Shown: positions 8,088-17,003 of the stretch, piece by piece
How the letters are laid out: the number at the start of each line of letters is the position of its first letter
How positions within the stretch are numbered: position 1 is the first letter of the stretch
Assembly: GCA_003599505.1 (NCBI GenBank)
Contig: QZKO01000048.1
Location: 1-34,300, forward strand
Reading direction: 5' to 3'
From: Nitrospiraceae bacterium
Lineage (GTDB): Bacteria; Nitrospirota; Thermodesulfovibrionia; UBA6902
DNA: 34,300 bases
Program-made: the position numbers and the translations under genes
The notes under the pieces: generated by a model
The model's database searches: none
Told to the model about the DNA's origin: nothing
What the model saw: only the letters and a program-made list of their open reading frames with translations

Positions 8088-8468
8088 ATGGATATAATCT
8101 CACTGCCTATCGAATGTGAAAATAAAAATATTGACGGCAATTACCGTCTCGTTATCGCCGCGGTGCAGAGGGCGAAAGCCCTTTCATTGGGGGCGCTGCC
8201 GAAGATAACGTCCAGGGCGAAAAAAATTACGACCCTGGCCCTTGAAGAAGTTGCGGCGGGCGTCGTGCATATCCTGACCGGCGCAGAGGCTGTAACGGCC
8301 ACTGAAGAAGCTAAAAAACTTGTTCATAAACGCATGATGGACGAGGCGCAGCAGAAAGAGACCATGCCTGAAGACCTGACAGAGCTGGAAAAGGACCTCA
8401 AGGTTTATCTGAGCGAAAAGACCGAGTCCGAGCAGAAGAGGTCTATTGAGGACATTTTCGGGGAATAG
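8088..8468 (+). CDS. rpoZ: RNA polymerase omega subunit
   Basis: A 126-residue omega subunit that helps assemble RNA polymerase by binding beta-prime. The family core NYRLVIAAVQRAKAL and the later TTLALEEVAAG are visible, followed by an acidic, helical C-terminal extension of about 60 residues. AAAGGAGG stands five bases upstream of the ATG. Its position between gmk and coaBC supports the call. Confidence 0.92.
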   Translation: MDIISLPIECENKNIDGNYRLVIAAVQRAKALSLGALPKITSRAKKITTLALEEVAAGVVHILTGAEAVTATEEAKKLVHKRMMDEAQQKETMPEDLTELEKDLKVYLSEKTESEQKRSIEDIFGE

Positions 8469-8482
8469 CCGAAGGAAATTCT

Positions 8483-9652
8483 GTGAATGGGAAAAACATC
8501 CTCCTCTGCGTTACCGGCAGCATCGCCGCGTATAAATCCGTCGACATAGCGCGCCGGCTGATAGAAAACGGTTTCCGCGTGCAGGCCGTCATGACAAAGG
8601 CCGCCTGCAATTTCATAACGCCCCTCACCTTTGAAGCAGTGACCGGCAGGCCCGTCCTTACCGATGTATTCAGCGGTCCCTTCAGTCATATCAATCTTGC
8701 AAAAGAGGCGGCCCTTTTTATGATCGCCCCCGCGACTGCGAATACGATAAATAAATTGTCCTGCGGCATCGCGGACGACCTCCCCGGCAACCTCTGGCTG
8801 ACGCATGAGGGCCCGGCTTTAATCGCGCCTGCCATGAATTACAGAATGTACAAACATCCCTCGGTGCAAAAGAGCATAAGTGGGCTCAAAAAATCCGGGG
8901 TCGGATTTATCGGGCCTGTATCAGGCGGTCTTGCCTGTGGTGAAGAAGGCGAGGGAAGGATGGCGGACGTTGCGACAATTGTGGAAGCTGCAATATCCGC
9001 CCTGACACCGAAAGATTTAAAAAAGCAGAATATCCTCGTCACAGCCGGCCCGACACGGGAACCGATAGACCCTGTCAGATACATTTCAAACCGTTCATCC
9101 GGCAGGATGGGGTTCGCGATCGCCCGGGCCGCTTCAAGGCGGGGCGCAAAAGTGACATTAATAAGCGGACCGACTTCACTCATGCCGCCGGAAAATGTGT
9201 GTTTAATTCCTGTTCAGAGGGCCCCGGAGATGGAGGCCGCGGTGATGAAGCATCTTCCCGGCGCAACATCCGTCATCATGGCTGCCGCTGTAGCGGACTT
9301 TGCGCCTTCCGCAATGGAAAAATCAAAAATCAGGAAAGATGATATTTCAGCAATCACTTTAAAGAAGACCCCCGACATCCTCAGGAAGGTCGGCGCCCGG
9401 AAAGGCAGGCGCATCCTTGTAGGGTTTGCCGCTGAAACGGGAAAGGACATTGAGAGCGCGAAGAAGAAGCTCAGGGGGAAAAATCTCGATCTCATCGTTT
9501 TGAACGACATTACGCAGAAAGGCGCCGGATTCGACGTTGATACGAACGTTGTGACGATAATCGACAAAAAAGGTAAAATCACGGATTATCCCTTGATGAA
9601 GAAGCCCGAAGTTGCTAATATTATCCTTGACAGGATGCTGGAGATAAAATAA
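8483..9652 (+). CDS. coaBC: Bifunctional phosphopantothenoylcysteine decarboxylase / phosphopantothenate-cysteine ligase
   Basis: Catalyses two successive steps of coenzyme A synthesis. The N-terminal flavin decarboxylase (CoaC, about 1-180) shows LLCVTGSIAAYKS, the PAMNYRMYKHP active-site motif and the SGGLACGEEGEGRM clamp. The C-terminal ligase (CoaB, about 190-389) shows TAGPTREPIDPVRYISNRSS, GRMGFAIA, AAAVADFAP and the lysine-rich KIRKDD and LKKTPDIL elements. It starts at GTG with AAGGA a few bases upstream; the length is 389 residues. Confidence 0.96.
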   Translation: MNGKNILLCVTGSIAAYKSVDIARRLIENGFRVQAVMTKAACNFITPLTFEAVTGRPVLTDVFSGPFSHINLAKEAALFMIAPATANTINKLSCGIADDLPGNLWLTHEGPALIAPAMNYRMYKHPSVQKSISGLKKSGVGFIGPVSGGLACGEEGEGRMADVATIVEAAISALTPKDLKKQNILVTAGPTREPIDPVRYISNRSSGRMGFAIARAASRRGAKVTLISGPTSLMPPENVCLIPVQRAPEMEAAVMKHLPGATSVIMAAAVADFAPSAMEKSKIRKDDISAITLKKTPDILRKVGARKGRRILVGFAAETGKDIESAKKKLRGKNLDLIVLNDITQKGAGFDVDTNVVTIIDKKGKITDYPLMKKPEVANIILDRMLEIK

Positions 9653-9664
9653 AAAGGGGCGCAT

Positions 9665-10111
9665 ATGAAAATACTAATTATCCACGGACCGAACCTGAAC
9701 CTCCTCGGAAAGAGGGAGGCCGATATCTACGGCAAGAGCACGCTTGACGAGATCAATGCCATGATTACAAAGCTCGCGAAGGAGCTGAATTTTGAAGTCG
9801 ATATAAAACAGTCCAACCATGAAGGAGATATTGTGGACTGGATACAGAATTCAAAGGACTATTTCGCGCTTGTCATAAACCCCGCTGCTTATACTCACAC
9901 AAGCGTCGCGATCCGGGACGCGATAGCCGCGGTCCGGATCCCGGCTGTCGAGGTGCACCTGTCGAATATCCACCGCCGCGAAGAGTTCAGGCAAAAATCA
10001 CTTATCGCCCCTGTGGCATACGGACAAATCTCCGGCTTCGGTTCCGAGAGTTACCTGCTCGGTTTAAGGGCCGCGGTTTCAATTGCCAATGCATGCAAGG
10101 GCGCTTCTTAG
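9665..10111 (+). CDS. aroQ: 3-dehydroquinate dehydratase, type II
   Basis: Third step of the shikimate pathway. The 148-residue protein has [17 protein letters not shown] (catalytic Tyr), [42 protein letters not shown] and [12 protein letters not shown], all hallmarks of the dodecameric type II enzyme. An AAGGGG stretch precedes the ATG. Its 3' end overlaps the next gene by about 23 nt. Confidence 0.97.
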   Translation: MKILIIHGPNLNLLGKREADIYGKSTLDEINAMITKLAKELNFEVDIKQSNHEGDIVDWIQNSKDYFALVINPAAYTHTSVAIRDAIAAVRIPAVEVHLSNIHRREEFRQKSLIAPVAYGQISGFGSESYLLGLRAAVSIANACKGAS

Positions 10112-11150
10112 AAGGAAATTCCGTCAGCTCAGGGTTGACGGAATCCTTGTCACCGACCTCATCAACGTAAAATACCTCACCGGGTTCACAGGGTCCTCAG
10201 GCTACGCTTTCATCACGGGCAAAGACGCCGTTTTCGTGACGGACTTCCGTTATCAGGAGCAGGCCAAGCATGAAGTAAGAGGATTCAGGATCAGGATAGA
10301 GCGGGGCGAAAGGACCGGAGAGATAAAGGCGCTCTCCGATGAATGCGGTGTAAAGAGACTCGGGTTTGAAGACCACCACGTGGCCTATGGGTTTTACAGG
10401 AAATTATTAAAGAAGAAAATAAAACTCAAACCCCTTACCTGGATAATTGAAGAGATGAGGGTCATAAAATCCGCGACGGAGCTCGATCTTATTAAAAAAT
10501 CCGTGCAAAGGGCTGAAAGGGCTTTCAGGAAGTTGCAACCTTTTATAAAGGCCGGCGCGACAGAGCGGAAACTCGCGCTGAAACTTGAAGAATTGCTTAA
10601 GGATGAAGGTTGCAAAACGCTTCCTTTTGGAGTTATAGTAGCTTCTGGTTTTTTGTCCGCGCTTCCTCATGCCAGGCCCACCGGCAGGGTTGTAAGGAGA
10701 GGAGATTTCATTACCTTTGACTGGGGAGGCGAATATGAGGGGTATTACTCGGATATGACAAGGACCGTCGTGGTAAAAGGGAAAGACACCGCAAAACAAA
10801 AAGAAATTTATTCTATCGTCCTTGAAGCGCAGAAGAGGGCGATCGGGTCGGTCCGGGCAGGGATAAAGGCTAAAATTGTCGACGCGGCGGCAAGGGGTCA
10901 CATCAGTGAGAAAGGCTATGGAGAGGAATTCGGCCACGGTACGGGTCACGGCGTAGGGCTTGCCGTTCATGAGAAGCCGTATGTTTCGTGGCGCAGTAAG
11001 GACGTAATAAAAGAAAATATGGTATTTACCATTGAGCCCGGCATATATCTGCCGGGTTTCGGCGGAGTGAGGATAGAAGACATGGTGGTCGCAAAGAAGG
11101 ATGGGGTGGAGGTACTTACTCATCTGCCGAAGAAGTTCAGGGTGATATAG
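10089..11150 (+). CDS. M24 family Xaa-Pro aminopeptidase/dipeptidase
   Basis: Metallopeptidase with an N-terminal creatinase-like domain (about 1-125) and a C-terminal pita-bread M24 domain. The dinuclear metal ligands appear in order: [18 protein letters not shown] (two Asp), [14 protein letters not shown] (His), FTIEPGIY (Glu) and GVRIEDM (Glu). About 353 residues is normal. I take the ATG at 10089 rather than the TTG at 10083; both lie within aroQ. The aroQ-M24 peptidase-efp order is common in bacteria. Substrate preference (PepP or PepQ) cannot be told from sequence. Confidence 0.93.
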   Translation: MHARALLRRKFRQLRVDGILVTDLINVKYLTGFTGSSGYAFITGKDAVFVTDFRYQEQAKHEVRGFRIRIERGERTGEIKALSDECGVKRLGFEDHHVAYGFYRKLLKKKIKLKPLTWIIEEMRVIKSATELDLIKKSVQRAERAFRKLQPFIKAGATERKLALKLEELLKDEGCKTLPFGVIVASGFLSALPHARPTGRVVRRGDFITFDWGGEYEGYYSDMTRTVVVKGKDTAKQKEIYSIVLEAQKRAIGSVRAGIKAKIVDAAARGHISEKGYGEEFGHGTGHGVGLAVHEKPYVSWRSKDVIKENMVFTIEPGIYLPGFGGVRIEDMVVAKKDGVEVLTHLPKKFRVI

Positions 11151-11161
11151 GAGGCTTTTAA

Positions 11162-11722
11162 TTGATATCTACAAGTGAGTTCAGAAAAGGCGCCAAGATA
11201 AAGTACAAGGACGCCCCGCATGAAATTGTCGAGTTCCATCACATTAAAATGGGCAGGGGCGGGGCGATTATAAGGACAAAGCTCAGGAACATGAAAACAG
11301 GGAGTATCTTTGAGGACACCTTCAAGGGCGGCGAGAAATTTGAGACCCCCGAGCTGGAAGAGAGGACCGCGCAGTACCTCTACAAGGAAGGTGAATTGTG
11401 CTATTTTATGGATAACGAAAGTTACGAGCAGTTCCCTTTGACGCCGGAACAGCTCGGAGACGCGAAGAAGTATATAAAGGAGAACATGGCGCTGAAGATC
11501 CTGTTCTGCAGCGGCTTGCCGCTGTCCGTTGAGATCCCCATGTTTGTCGAGCTGGCGATTGTGAAGACCGACCCCGGGATCAGGGGCGATACGGCAAGCG
11601 GAGGCAGCAAGCCCGCTGTCCTGGAATCGGGTGTGACCGTAAAAGTGCCGTTTCACCTTAATGAAGGGGATATTATAAAAGTGGACACAAGGACCGGAGA
11701 GTATATCGAAAGGGTGAGGTAG
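11162..11722 (+). CDS. efp: Translation elongation factor P
   Basis: Relieves ribosome stalling at polyproline. The 186-residue protein has the three expected beta-barrel domains and the C-terminal EGDIIKVDTRTGEYIERV signature. It starts at TTG (ISTSEFRKG matches the family N-terminus exactly), with AGGAGG about eight bases upstream overlapping the stop of the peptidase gene. The domain I loop tip reads KMGRGGA, so Arg32 takes the position of the beta-lysylated lysine in E. coli; no modification enzyme is encoded nearby. Confidence 0.96.
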   Translation: MISTSEFRKGAKIKYKDAPHEIVEFHHIKMGRGGAIIRTKLRNMKTGSIFEDTFKGGEKFETPELEERTAQYLYKEGELCYFMDNESYEQFPLTPEQLGDAKKYIKENMALKILFCSGLPLSVEIPMFVELAIVKTDPGIRGDTASGGSKPAVLESGVTVKVPFHLNEGDIIKVDTRTGEYIERVR

Positions 11723-11734
11723 GGAGGAAAAGGA

Positions 11735-12181
11735 ATGGAACTTGACGAGATAAAAAAACTCATTGAGCTTTTGAAAGAAACCGATGTTACGGAGCTCCAG
11801 GTTGAGAGGGAAGGCACAAAACTCAGGATCAGGAGAGAGAAGTTCCTGTCATCCTTTGAAGCATTCCAGCCTGCCAGACCGGCTGCGGTCCAGGGCGGGC
11901 AGGCGAAAGAAACTGCGGAAGCAGTTGTTGAAGAGAAAAAACTTGCGACCATTACTTCTCCCATCGTCGGCATATTCCACAGGTCGCCGTCGCCTGAATC
12001 CCCGCCGTTTGTCGAAGCCGGCAGCACGGTAAAAAAAGGACAGGCGCTATGCATAGTAGAGGCGATGAAACTCATGAATGAAATAGAGAGCGACACGGAC
12101 GGTGTCGTCTCAAAGATACTTGTTGAGAACGGCCAGCCCGTTGAGTACGGCGAACCTCTGTTTCTTATCGAACCGGCGTAA
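11735..12181 (+). CDS. accB: Biotin carboxyl carrier protein of acetyl-CoA carboxylase
   Basis: Carries the biotin that AccC carboxylates for malonyl-CoA synthesis. The biotin motif EAMKLMNEI places the modified lysine at K112, 36 residues from the C-terminus. The N-terminal helical segment (1-55) and a Pro/Ala/Glu-rich linker precede the biotinyl domain. AGGAGG-like and AAAGGA sites precede the ATG. It is paired with accC downstream. Confidence 0.96.
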   Translation: MELDEIKKLIELLKETDVTELQVEREGTKLRIRREKFLSSFEAFQPARPAAVQGGQAKETAEAVVEEKKLATITSPIVGIFHRSPSPESPPFVEAGSTVKKGQALCIVEAMKLMNEIESDTDGVVSKILVENGQPVEYGEPLFLIEPA

Positions 12182-12188
12182 GCGAACG

Positions 12189-12247
12189 AAAACCACTGAG
12201 GTCACAGAGAACGGCTTAAATTCGAAGCACGAAAAACGAAATTCGGG
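12189..12247 (+). repeat. Period-7 repeat in the accB-accC gap
   Basis: ATTCGAA, GCACGAA, AAACGAA and ATTCGGG run in register (12220-12247), preceded by a related CCACTGAGGTCACAGAGAAC stretch. The last unit merges into GGGGAG, the ribosome site for accC. Confidence 0.7.
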
Positions 12248-12257
12248 GAGATCGCAA

Positions 12258-13601
12258 TTGTTCAAAAAGATATTGATAGCAAACCGAGGCGAGATAGCGG
12301 TCAGGGTCATCAGGGCCTGTCATGAGCTGGACATTCCGACGGCCGTTGTCTATTCCGAAGCGGACCGTGAAGCGCTTCATGTAAGACTTGCCGATGAGGC
12401 GGTCTGCATCGGACCTGCTTCATCTGCGCAAAGCTATCTGAATATCCCCGCGGTAATCAGCGCCGCTGAAATAACCGACTCAACGGCGATCCATCCGGGT
12501 TATGGATTTCTTTCCGAGAACCCGCATTTCGTGGAGGCCTGTACCGCTTCAAGGATTACTTTTATAGGCCCTTCCGCGGAAAACATCCGCAGCGGGGGCG
12601 ATAAATCACGGGCGCGTCAGATAATGAAGAGAAAGGGAGTCCCGGTTGTTCCGGGCAGCGACAGCCCTGTGACTGATGAAGAAGACGCTTTGAAGGTCGC
12701 CAGAAAAATAGGCTTCCCTGTAATCCTGAAGGCGTCCGCCGGAGGGGGCGGCAGGGGCATGAGGATAGTGCAGGAAGAGAAAGACCTTTCATCGCTGTAT
12801 CACATGGCGCAGAAAGAGGCATTTGCCGCGTTCGGAAACGGCGATATGTATATTGAAAAATACATCCCGGAAATGAGGCATATAGAAGTCCAGATACTCG
12901 CCGACAACAAGGGGAGCATCGTTTACCTTGGAGAAAGGGAATGCTCCATCCAGCGAAGGCATCAGAAACTTGTCGAAGAAGCCCCTTATGTATTTACAAA
13001 CGCCAAGTTCAGAAAGAGGATAGGCGATATGGCGATAAAGGCGGCGAGGGCGTTCCGGTACAGAAATGCCGGGACCATCGAGTTCATTCTTGACAAAGAT
13101 GATCAGATATATTTCATGGAGATAAACACCAGGATACAGGTGGAGCACCCGGTTACCGAGATGATAACGGGCATAGATATCATAAAGGAACAGATAAAGA
13201 TTGCCGCCGGCGCGGCGCTCCCGTTCAAGCAGAACGAAGTAAAGTTTTCCGGTCACAGCATGGAATGCAGGATAAACGCTGAAGACCCCGATAAATTTAT
13301 CCCCTCGCCGGGGAGGATTTCACTGTTTATTCCTCCGGGAGGACCGGGAGTCAGGGTGGATACGGCGGCCTACTCGGGCTGGGTGGTGCCGGCTCACTAC
13401 GATTCTCTCATTGCCAAACTGATAGTCCACGGGAAAGACAGGGAAGAGGCGATCGCGAAAATGAAAAGGGCGTTGAGGGAATTTGTCGTGGAGGGAATAA
13501 AGACAACGATACCTTTCCACCTGAAAATCCTTGACGACCCTGATTTTATCACCGGGAAGTTCAATACCCATTTCCTGGAGAAAATGAATAAAACGGCGTA
13601 G
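12258..13601 (+). CDS. accC: Biotin carboxylase subunit of acetyl-CoA carboxylase
   Basis: ATP-grasp enzyme that carboxylates AccB-biotin with bicarbonate. The family N-terminus [20 protein letters not shown] dictates a TTG start at 12258, with GGGGAG seven bases upstream; reading further upstream in frame gives unrelated residues encoded by the repeat region. The glycine-rich loop [13 protein letters not shown] (about 158-170), the HIEVQIL and [12 protein letters not shown] segments and [14 protein letters not shown] (about 288-301) are all present. At 447 residues it is full length. The TAG stop lies within a palindromic repeat. Confidence 0.96.
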   Translation: MFKKILIANRGEIAVRVIRACHELDIPTAVVYSEADREALHVRLADEAVCIGPASSAQSYLNIPAVISAAEITDSTAIHPGYGFLSENPHFVEACTASRITFIGPSAENIRSGGDKSRARQIMKRKGVPVVPGSDSPVTDEEDALKVARKIGFPVILKASAGGGGRGMRIVQEEKDLSSLYHMAQKEAFAAFGNGDMYIEKYIPEMRHIEVQILADNKGSIVYLGERECSIQRRHQKLVEEAPYVFTNAKFRKRIGDMAIKAARAFRYRNAGTIEFILDKDDQIYFMEINTRIQVEHPVTEMITGIDIIKEQIKIAAGAALPFKQNEVKFSGHSMECRINAEDPDKFIPSPGRISLFIPPGGPGVRVDTAAYSGWVVPAHYDSLIAKLIVHGKDREEAIAKMKRALREFVVEGIKTTIPFHLKILDDPDFITGKFNTHFLEKMNKTA

Positions 13602-13625
13602 GGCCGGTCGTTAACCCGTCCCTGC
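13598..13625. repeat. Imperfect GTAGGG/CCCTGC palindrome carrying the accC stop codon
   Basis: GTAGGGCCGGTCGT is followed by TAACCCGTCCCTGC, giving an imperfect inverted repeat with strong outer pairing. Bases 2-4 (TAG) are the accC stop. The ends match the palindromes at 1600, 14991 and 17757 although the core differs. Confidence 0.65.
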
Positions 13626-13634
13626 ATCCTGATC

Positions 13635-14282
13635 ATGACCAAAATATTCCCCAACCCCCTCTATCTTATCACCGACACGGCCTTTGCGGGGCTTTCTCAT
13701 TCTCAAATAGCCCGCCGGGCCCTTGCCGCCGGGATCAGGACCCTGCAGATGAGAGAAAAGCGGATGTCGAAAAAAGAGCTCTTCCACGAGGCGCTTGCTT
13801 TGCGTTCGATCACGCGGAAGCACAGAGTGACTTTTATCATTAACGATTACATCGACATAGCGCTTGCTGTCGACGCTGACGGGGTCCATCTCGGACAGGA
13901 GGATATGCCGCTCAGGGAAGCGAGAAAGATAATGGGAAAGGAGAAGATCATCGGGATATCGACGCACACCCTGAAACAGGCAATTGAGGCCGGGCAGGCA
14001 GGCGCGGACTATATAGGATTCGGTCCTGTGTTTGCAACTGCGACAAAAGACGCCGGCGCGCCGAAGGGGCCTGGGAGATTGAAAGAAATCAGAAGGCATG
14101 TCAGGATACCGATAGTAGCGATCGGGGGGATAACCACGGAGAACGTGTCATCCGTTATGAAAGCCGGAGCGGACGGCGTTGCTGTTATGTCGGCGGTTTT
14201 AAAAGGAGACATCGGAGAGAACGTGAGGGAGCTCCTGACCGCGATAAATAATAATTTGCCCCCTCAGTGTCCCGACGGTTAA
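13635..14282 (+). CDS. thiE: Thiamine-phosphate synthase
   Basis: Joins HMP-diphosphate and thiazole phosphate to make thiamine phosphate. The TIM-barrel motifs are clear: LYLITD, LQMREKRMSKKEL (diphosphate site), INDYIDIALAVDADGVHLGQEDMP, GISTHTLKQA, ADYIGFGPVFATATKDAG, VAIGGIT and GADGVAVMSA. The length of 215 residues is typical. No TPP riboswitch or strong ribosome site is visible upstream; the gap to accC is only 33 nt and is mostly palindromic repeat. Confidence 0.95.
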   Translation: MTKIFPNPLYLITDTAFAGLSHSQIARRALAAGIRTLQMREKRMSKKELFHEALALRSITRKHRVTFIINDYIDIALAVDADGVHLGQEDMPLREARKIMGKEKIIGISTHTLKQAIEAGQAGADYIGFGPVFATATKDAGAPKGPGRLKEIRRHVRIPIVAIGGITTENVSSVMKAGADGVAVMSAVLKGDIGENVRELLTAINNNLPPQCPDG

Positions 14283-14297
14283 ATTTTTTAACGGGAC
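14269..14297 (+). terminator. Hairpin at the end of thiE
   Basis: GTCCC and GTTAAA on the left pair with TTTAAC and GGGAC on the right, with a small bulge and a T-rich loop. The thiE stop lies within the stem. No clean T-tract follows, so termination is only possible. Confidence 0.4.
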
Positions 14298-14312
14298 GGC
14301 TTAAAAAACTGC

Positions 14313-14339
14313 TTGAAAAAAATATTCTTATGATATAAT
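14313..14339 (+). promoter_or_regulatory. Extended -10 promoter for the RRM gene
   Basis: TGATATAAT is a perfect extended -10 (TGnTATAAT) with TATAAT at 14334-14339. TTGAAA stands 15 bases upstream of it. It lies about 44 bases before the RRM start codon. Confidence 0.65.
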
Positions 14340-14383
14340 GTGGCTATAGTTTTAAATATAAATCTTCAGAAAAAGGACAGAAC

Positions 14384-14689
14384 ATGGCAAAGAAACTTTA
14401 TGTAGGGAACATTTCTTTCAGGGCGACGGAAGAAGATATTCAGGAGCTCTTCTCAAAAACCGGAAATGTTGAATCAGTGAAATTGATAATCGATATGCAC
14501 ACCGGGCAGCCGAAAGGGTTCGGCTTTGTTGAAATGGCATCGGAAGAGGACGCCCGGAAAGCCATCGACGCCCTTAACGGGACGATGTTCATGGAAAGGG
14601 CCCTGACCGTTAATGAGGCGAGGCCGCAGCAGAGAGAAAAACGCGGCTTTGAAAGAAACAGGGGAGAGGGAAGGGGAAGAAGGAGCTGA
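14384..14689 (+). CDS. RRM-type RNA-binding protein
   Basis: A 101-residue single RRM protein like the glycine/arginine-rich RNA-binding proteins of cyanobacteria and other bacteria. RNP2 is LYVGNI (5-10) and RNP1 is KGFGFVEM (44-51). The C-terminus is a basic RNRGEGRGRRS tail. It has its own promoter, so it begins a new transcription unit, probably shared with khpA. Its RNA targets are unknown; cold-responsive RNA chaperoning is a family-based guess. Confidence 0.93.
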   Translation: MAKKLYVGNISFRATEEDIQELFSKTGNVESVKLIIDMHTGQPKGFGFVEMASEEDARKAIDALNGTMFMERALTVNEARPQQREKRGFERNRGEGRGRRS

Positions 14690-14710
14690 GTCGAAAACTT
14701 TTTTAACAAA

Positions 14711-14735
14711 CCGGGGCGCGCAATAAAGGCCCCGG
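14711..14735 (+). other. GC-rich hairpin between the RRM and KH genes
   Basis: CCGGGGC (14711-14717) pairs perfectly with GCCCCGG (14729-14735) across an 11-nt loop. It lies nine bases upstream of the GGAGG of khpA, with no T-tract, so an mRNA-processing or attenuating stem is more likely than a terminator. Confidence 0.5.
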
Positions 14736-14753
14736 ATTCAAACGGAGGTGGAA

Positions 14754-14984
14754 ATGAAATCACTTGTTGAACTCATGGCGAAGTCTCTGGTAGATAAGCC
14801 CGAGGAAGTCGCGGTGGCTGAGGTCGACGGAGAAAGAACCACAGTGTTTGAACTACGTGTTGCCGCGAGTGATATCGGGAAGGTCATCGGAAAACAGGGA
14901 AATACGGCGCGCGCGATGAGGACTATACTGAGCGCCGCAGGCAACAAGCTCGGCAAGCGTTTTGTCCTTGAAATACTTGAATAG
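14754..14984 (+). CDS. khpA: KH-domain RNA-binding protein KhpA
   Basis: A 76-residue single KH domain protein. The nucleic-acid-binding GxxG loop is GKQG (46-49) inside [19 protein letters not shown]. The N-terminal [16 protein letters not shown] is typical of KhpA (YlqC), which usually partners KhpB and often neighbours rpsP; neither is visible here. GGAGG five bases upstream fixes the ATG at 14754 over the in-frame GTG at 14748. Confidence 0.93.
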   Translation: MKSLVELMAKSLVDKPEEVAVAEVDGERTTVFELRVAASDIGKVIGKQGNTARAMRTILSAAGNKLGKRFVLEILE

Positions 14985-14990
14985 CTCTAT

Positions 14991-15012
14991 GCAGGGTCAG
15001 GTCTGACCCTGC
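14991..15012. repeat. Palindrome GCAGGGTCAG/CTGACCCTGC
   Basis: Two perfect 10-bp arms around GT, directly after khpA and 16 bases before livH. It shares the GCAGGG...CCCTGC ends with the other palindromes here. It could end the khpA transcript, but no T-run follows. Confidence 0.8.
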
Positions 15013-15027
15013 TCTACCTTCTCTAAT

Positions 15028-15930
15028 ATGTTTCTCCAGCAGATTATCAACGGTCTGACAGTCGGCGGCGTGTACGCGCTTATCGCCCTCGGCTACACGA
15101 TGGTTTACGGGATACTCGAGCTTATAAATTTCGCGCACGGCGAAATCTACATGATAGGCGCTTATCTCGGCATTATATTCCTCGGGATATTCACCACGGC
15201 GGGACTCACGCAGTACAGCCTTCCCCTTTCGCTTTTCCTGACCGTCGTCCTGTCCGTCCTGTTCTGTTCAGCCTATGGCTTTACCGTTGAGAAGCTCGCG
15301 TACAAGCCGCTCAGGAACGCGCCGAGACTCAATCCCCTGATAAGCGCGATCGGCGTCTCAATCTTTCTCCAGAATTATGTGATGCTCACGCAGGGAGCGA
15401 CCGACAAGGTATTCCCGCATGTACTGCCCGTCACGACGATTGAATTTTCCGGTATAACGATGACCTCGCTTCAAATCATCATCATCGTTGTTTCGCTGCT
15501 GCTTATGGCTGGACTTCATCTCTTTATCATGAAGACAAGGACCGGCAAGGCCATGAGGGCGGTCGCGCAGGACAAAGTAATGGCCTCGCTTCTGGGAATA
15601 GATATCGACAGGATAATTTCGGTAACGTTTATTATAGGCTCAGGACTTGCCGCCGTCGCCGGATTGATGGTGGCCATGTATTACGGCCTCGTGAATTACT
15701 CGATCGGGTATATAGCGGGCATAAAGGCCTTCACGGCAGCCGTGCTCGGAGGAATCGGGAGCGTCCCGGGGGCGATGATCGGAGGTTTTGTGCTCGGGCT
15801 TATCGAGAGCCTCGGCGCGGGTTATTTGTCGAGCGAATACAAGGACGCTTATGCCTTTATTGTGCTTATACTTATTCTCATGGTGAAACCGACCGGTCTG
15901 CTCGGCAAATCGGAAGGTCACAAGCCGTGA
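15028..15930 (+). CDS. livH: Branched-chain amino acid-type ABC transporter permease LivH
   Basis: Inner-membrane permease of 300 residues with about eight hydrophobic segments. The start FLQQIINGLTVGGVYALIAL, GYTMVYGILELINFAHGE and the later RAVAQDKVMASLLGIDID cytoplasmic loop (EAA-like) are characteristic of LivH. No ribosome site is visible before the ATG. It ends in a GTGA overlap with livM. Confidence 0.94.
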   Translation: MFLQQIINGLTVGGVYALIALGYTMVYGILELINFAHGEIYMIGAYLGIIFLGIFTTAGLTQYSLPLSLFLTVVLSVLFCSAYGFTVEKLAYKPLRNAPRLNPLISAIGVSIFLQNYVMLTQGATDKVFPHVLPVTTIEFSGITMTSLQIIIIVVSLLLMAGLHLFIMKTRTGKAMRAVAQDKVMASLLGIDIDRIISVTFIIGSGLAAVAGLMVAMYYGLVNYSIGYIAGIKAFTAAVLGGIGSVPGAMIGGFVLGLIESLGAGYLSSEYKDAYAFIVLILILMVKPTGLLGKSEGHKP

Positions 15931-17003
15931 CAAAGCTCCTCTTCATGCTTTGGTGCGCTCTCCTGTCCATGCCCTTTATGGGGATAAAAGGCGGCGCGTA
16001 CCTGTTTGTCGGGTTATGCGTCACCTATTCCGTTTTTATTCTTTTAACGCATACCTTCGGCAAGATAAGGAAACCGGTCATCCCGGCCAATACAACATTA
16101 TTGACGGTATTGTTAATAATCCCGGCTGTCGCTTTCCCTCTTCTGGCTGGGGACTACTATACCGATGTAGCGGTCCTCGCCGGGATATATATCATTCTCG
16201 CGCTCGGCGTTAATGTAGTGATAGGGTTCAGCGGACTTTTGCACCTCGGTTTCGCGGCATTTTACGGTCTCGGCGCGTATTCCAACGCCCTGCTTACGAC
16301 TGTCTTCGGACTCGGTTTCTGGAGCGCCCTCCCCTTGACCCTGGTTTTAACTTCCATCGCGGGATTTCTCCTTGCTTTTCCGGCGTTGAGGCTCAGGGGA
16401 GACTATCTGGCTATCGTCACCCTCGGTTTTGGAGAAATAATCCGTCTCGTGCTGAATAACTGGGACAGCGTGACGCGCGGGCCTAACGGGATATCGAACA
16501 TTCCCGCTCCTTTTATAGCGGGTTTTGAACTGGGCGGATTGATTTTTTATTATTACCTTGTTTCAGGTTTTGTGTTTATTGCCGCGTTTGTTGTGAAGCG
16601 GGTCCACCGTTCAAGGACCGGGAGGGCCTGGCTCGCGATCCGTGAAGATGAAACCGCGGCGGAGGCCATGGGGATCAATACGAGGAAATACAAGTTTATG
16701 GCACTGTCTTTCGGGGCGTTCTGGGCAGGGCTTGCGGGCGCCCTGTTTGCGAGCAAGATGCACTTTGTTTCACCGGAGAGCTTCACGTTCATGGAGTCGG
16801 TTTTTATAGTCTGTATGATTATTTTAGGCGGCATCGCAAGTGTCCCGGGCGTAATTTTCGGATCGCTGATACTCGTTTTCCTTCCGGAGGTGCTGAGGGA
16901 GTTCCAGTTATACAGGATGCTGGCGCTTGGCGCCGGTCTTGTTTTGATGATGATCTTCAGGCCTGAGGGGTTAGTGAAGAAGGGATACAAACATGATTCT
17001 TGA
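15927..17003 (+). CDS. livM: Branched-chain amino acid-type ABC transporter permease LivM
   Basis: Second permease, 358 residues, starting at GTG in a 4-nt overlap with livH. LGVNVVIGFSGLLHLGFAAFYGLGAY and LAIVTLGFGEIIRLVLNNWDSVTRGPNGI are LivM hallmarks, and the cytoplasmic loop AIREDETAAEAMGIN contacts the ATPases. It has about ten membrane segments, including an N-terminal extra pair. The livG start overlaps its last 11 bases. Confidence 0.94.
   Translation: MTKLLFMLWCALLSMPFMGIKGGAYLFVGLCVTYSVFILLTHTFGKIRKPVIPANTTLLTVLLIIPAVAFPLLAGDYYTDVAVLAGIYIILALGVNVVIGFSGLLHLGFAAFYGLGAYSNALLTTVFGLGFWSALPLTLVLTSIAGFLLAFPALRLRGDYLAIVTLGFGEIIRLVLNNWDSVTRGPNGISNIPAPFIAGFELGGLIFYYYLVSGFVFIAAFVVKRVHRSRTGRAWLAIREDETAAEAMGINTRKYKFMALSFGAFWAGLAGALFASKMHFVSPESFTFMESVFIVCMIILGGIASVPGVIFGSLILVFLPEVLREFQLYRMLALGAGLVLMMIFRPEGLVKKGYKHDS

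Noticed and set aside
10407..11123. A 238-codon minus-strand open frame
   Set aside because: It is the shadow of the M24 peptidase gene and its translation is Phe/Tyr/Arg-rich without motifs.
12102..12257. N-terminal extension of AccC by 52 codons
   Set aside because: The extension is encoded by the end of accB and by repeat sequence; AccC proteins begin at (M)[10 protein letters not shown], and GGGGAG supports the TTG at 12258.
13602..13634. TPP riboswitch upstream of thiE
   Set aside because: The gap is only 33 nt and is mostly palindromic repeat; no thi-box sequence is present.
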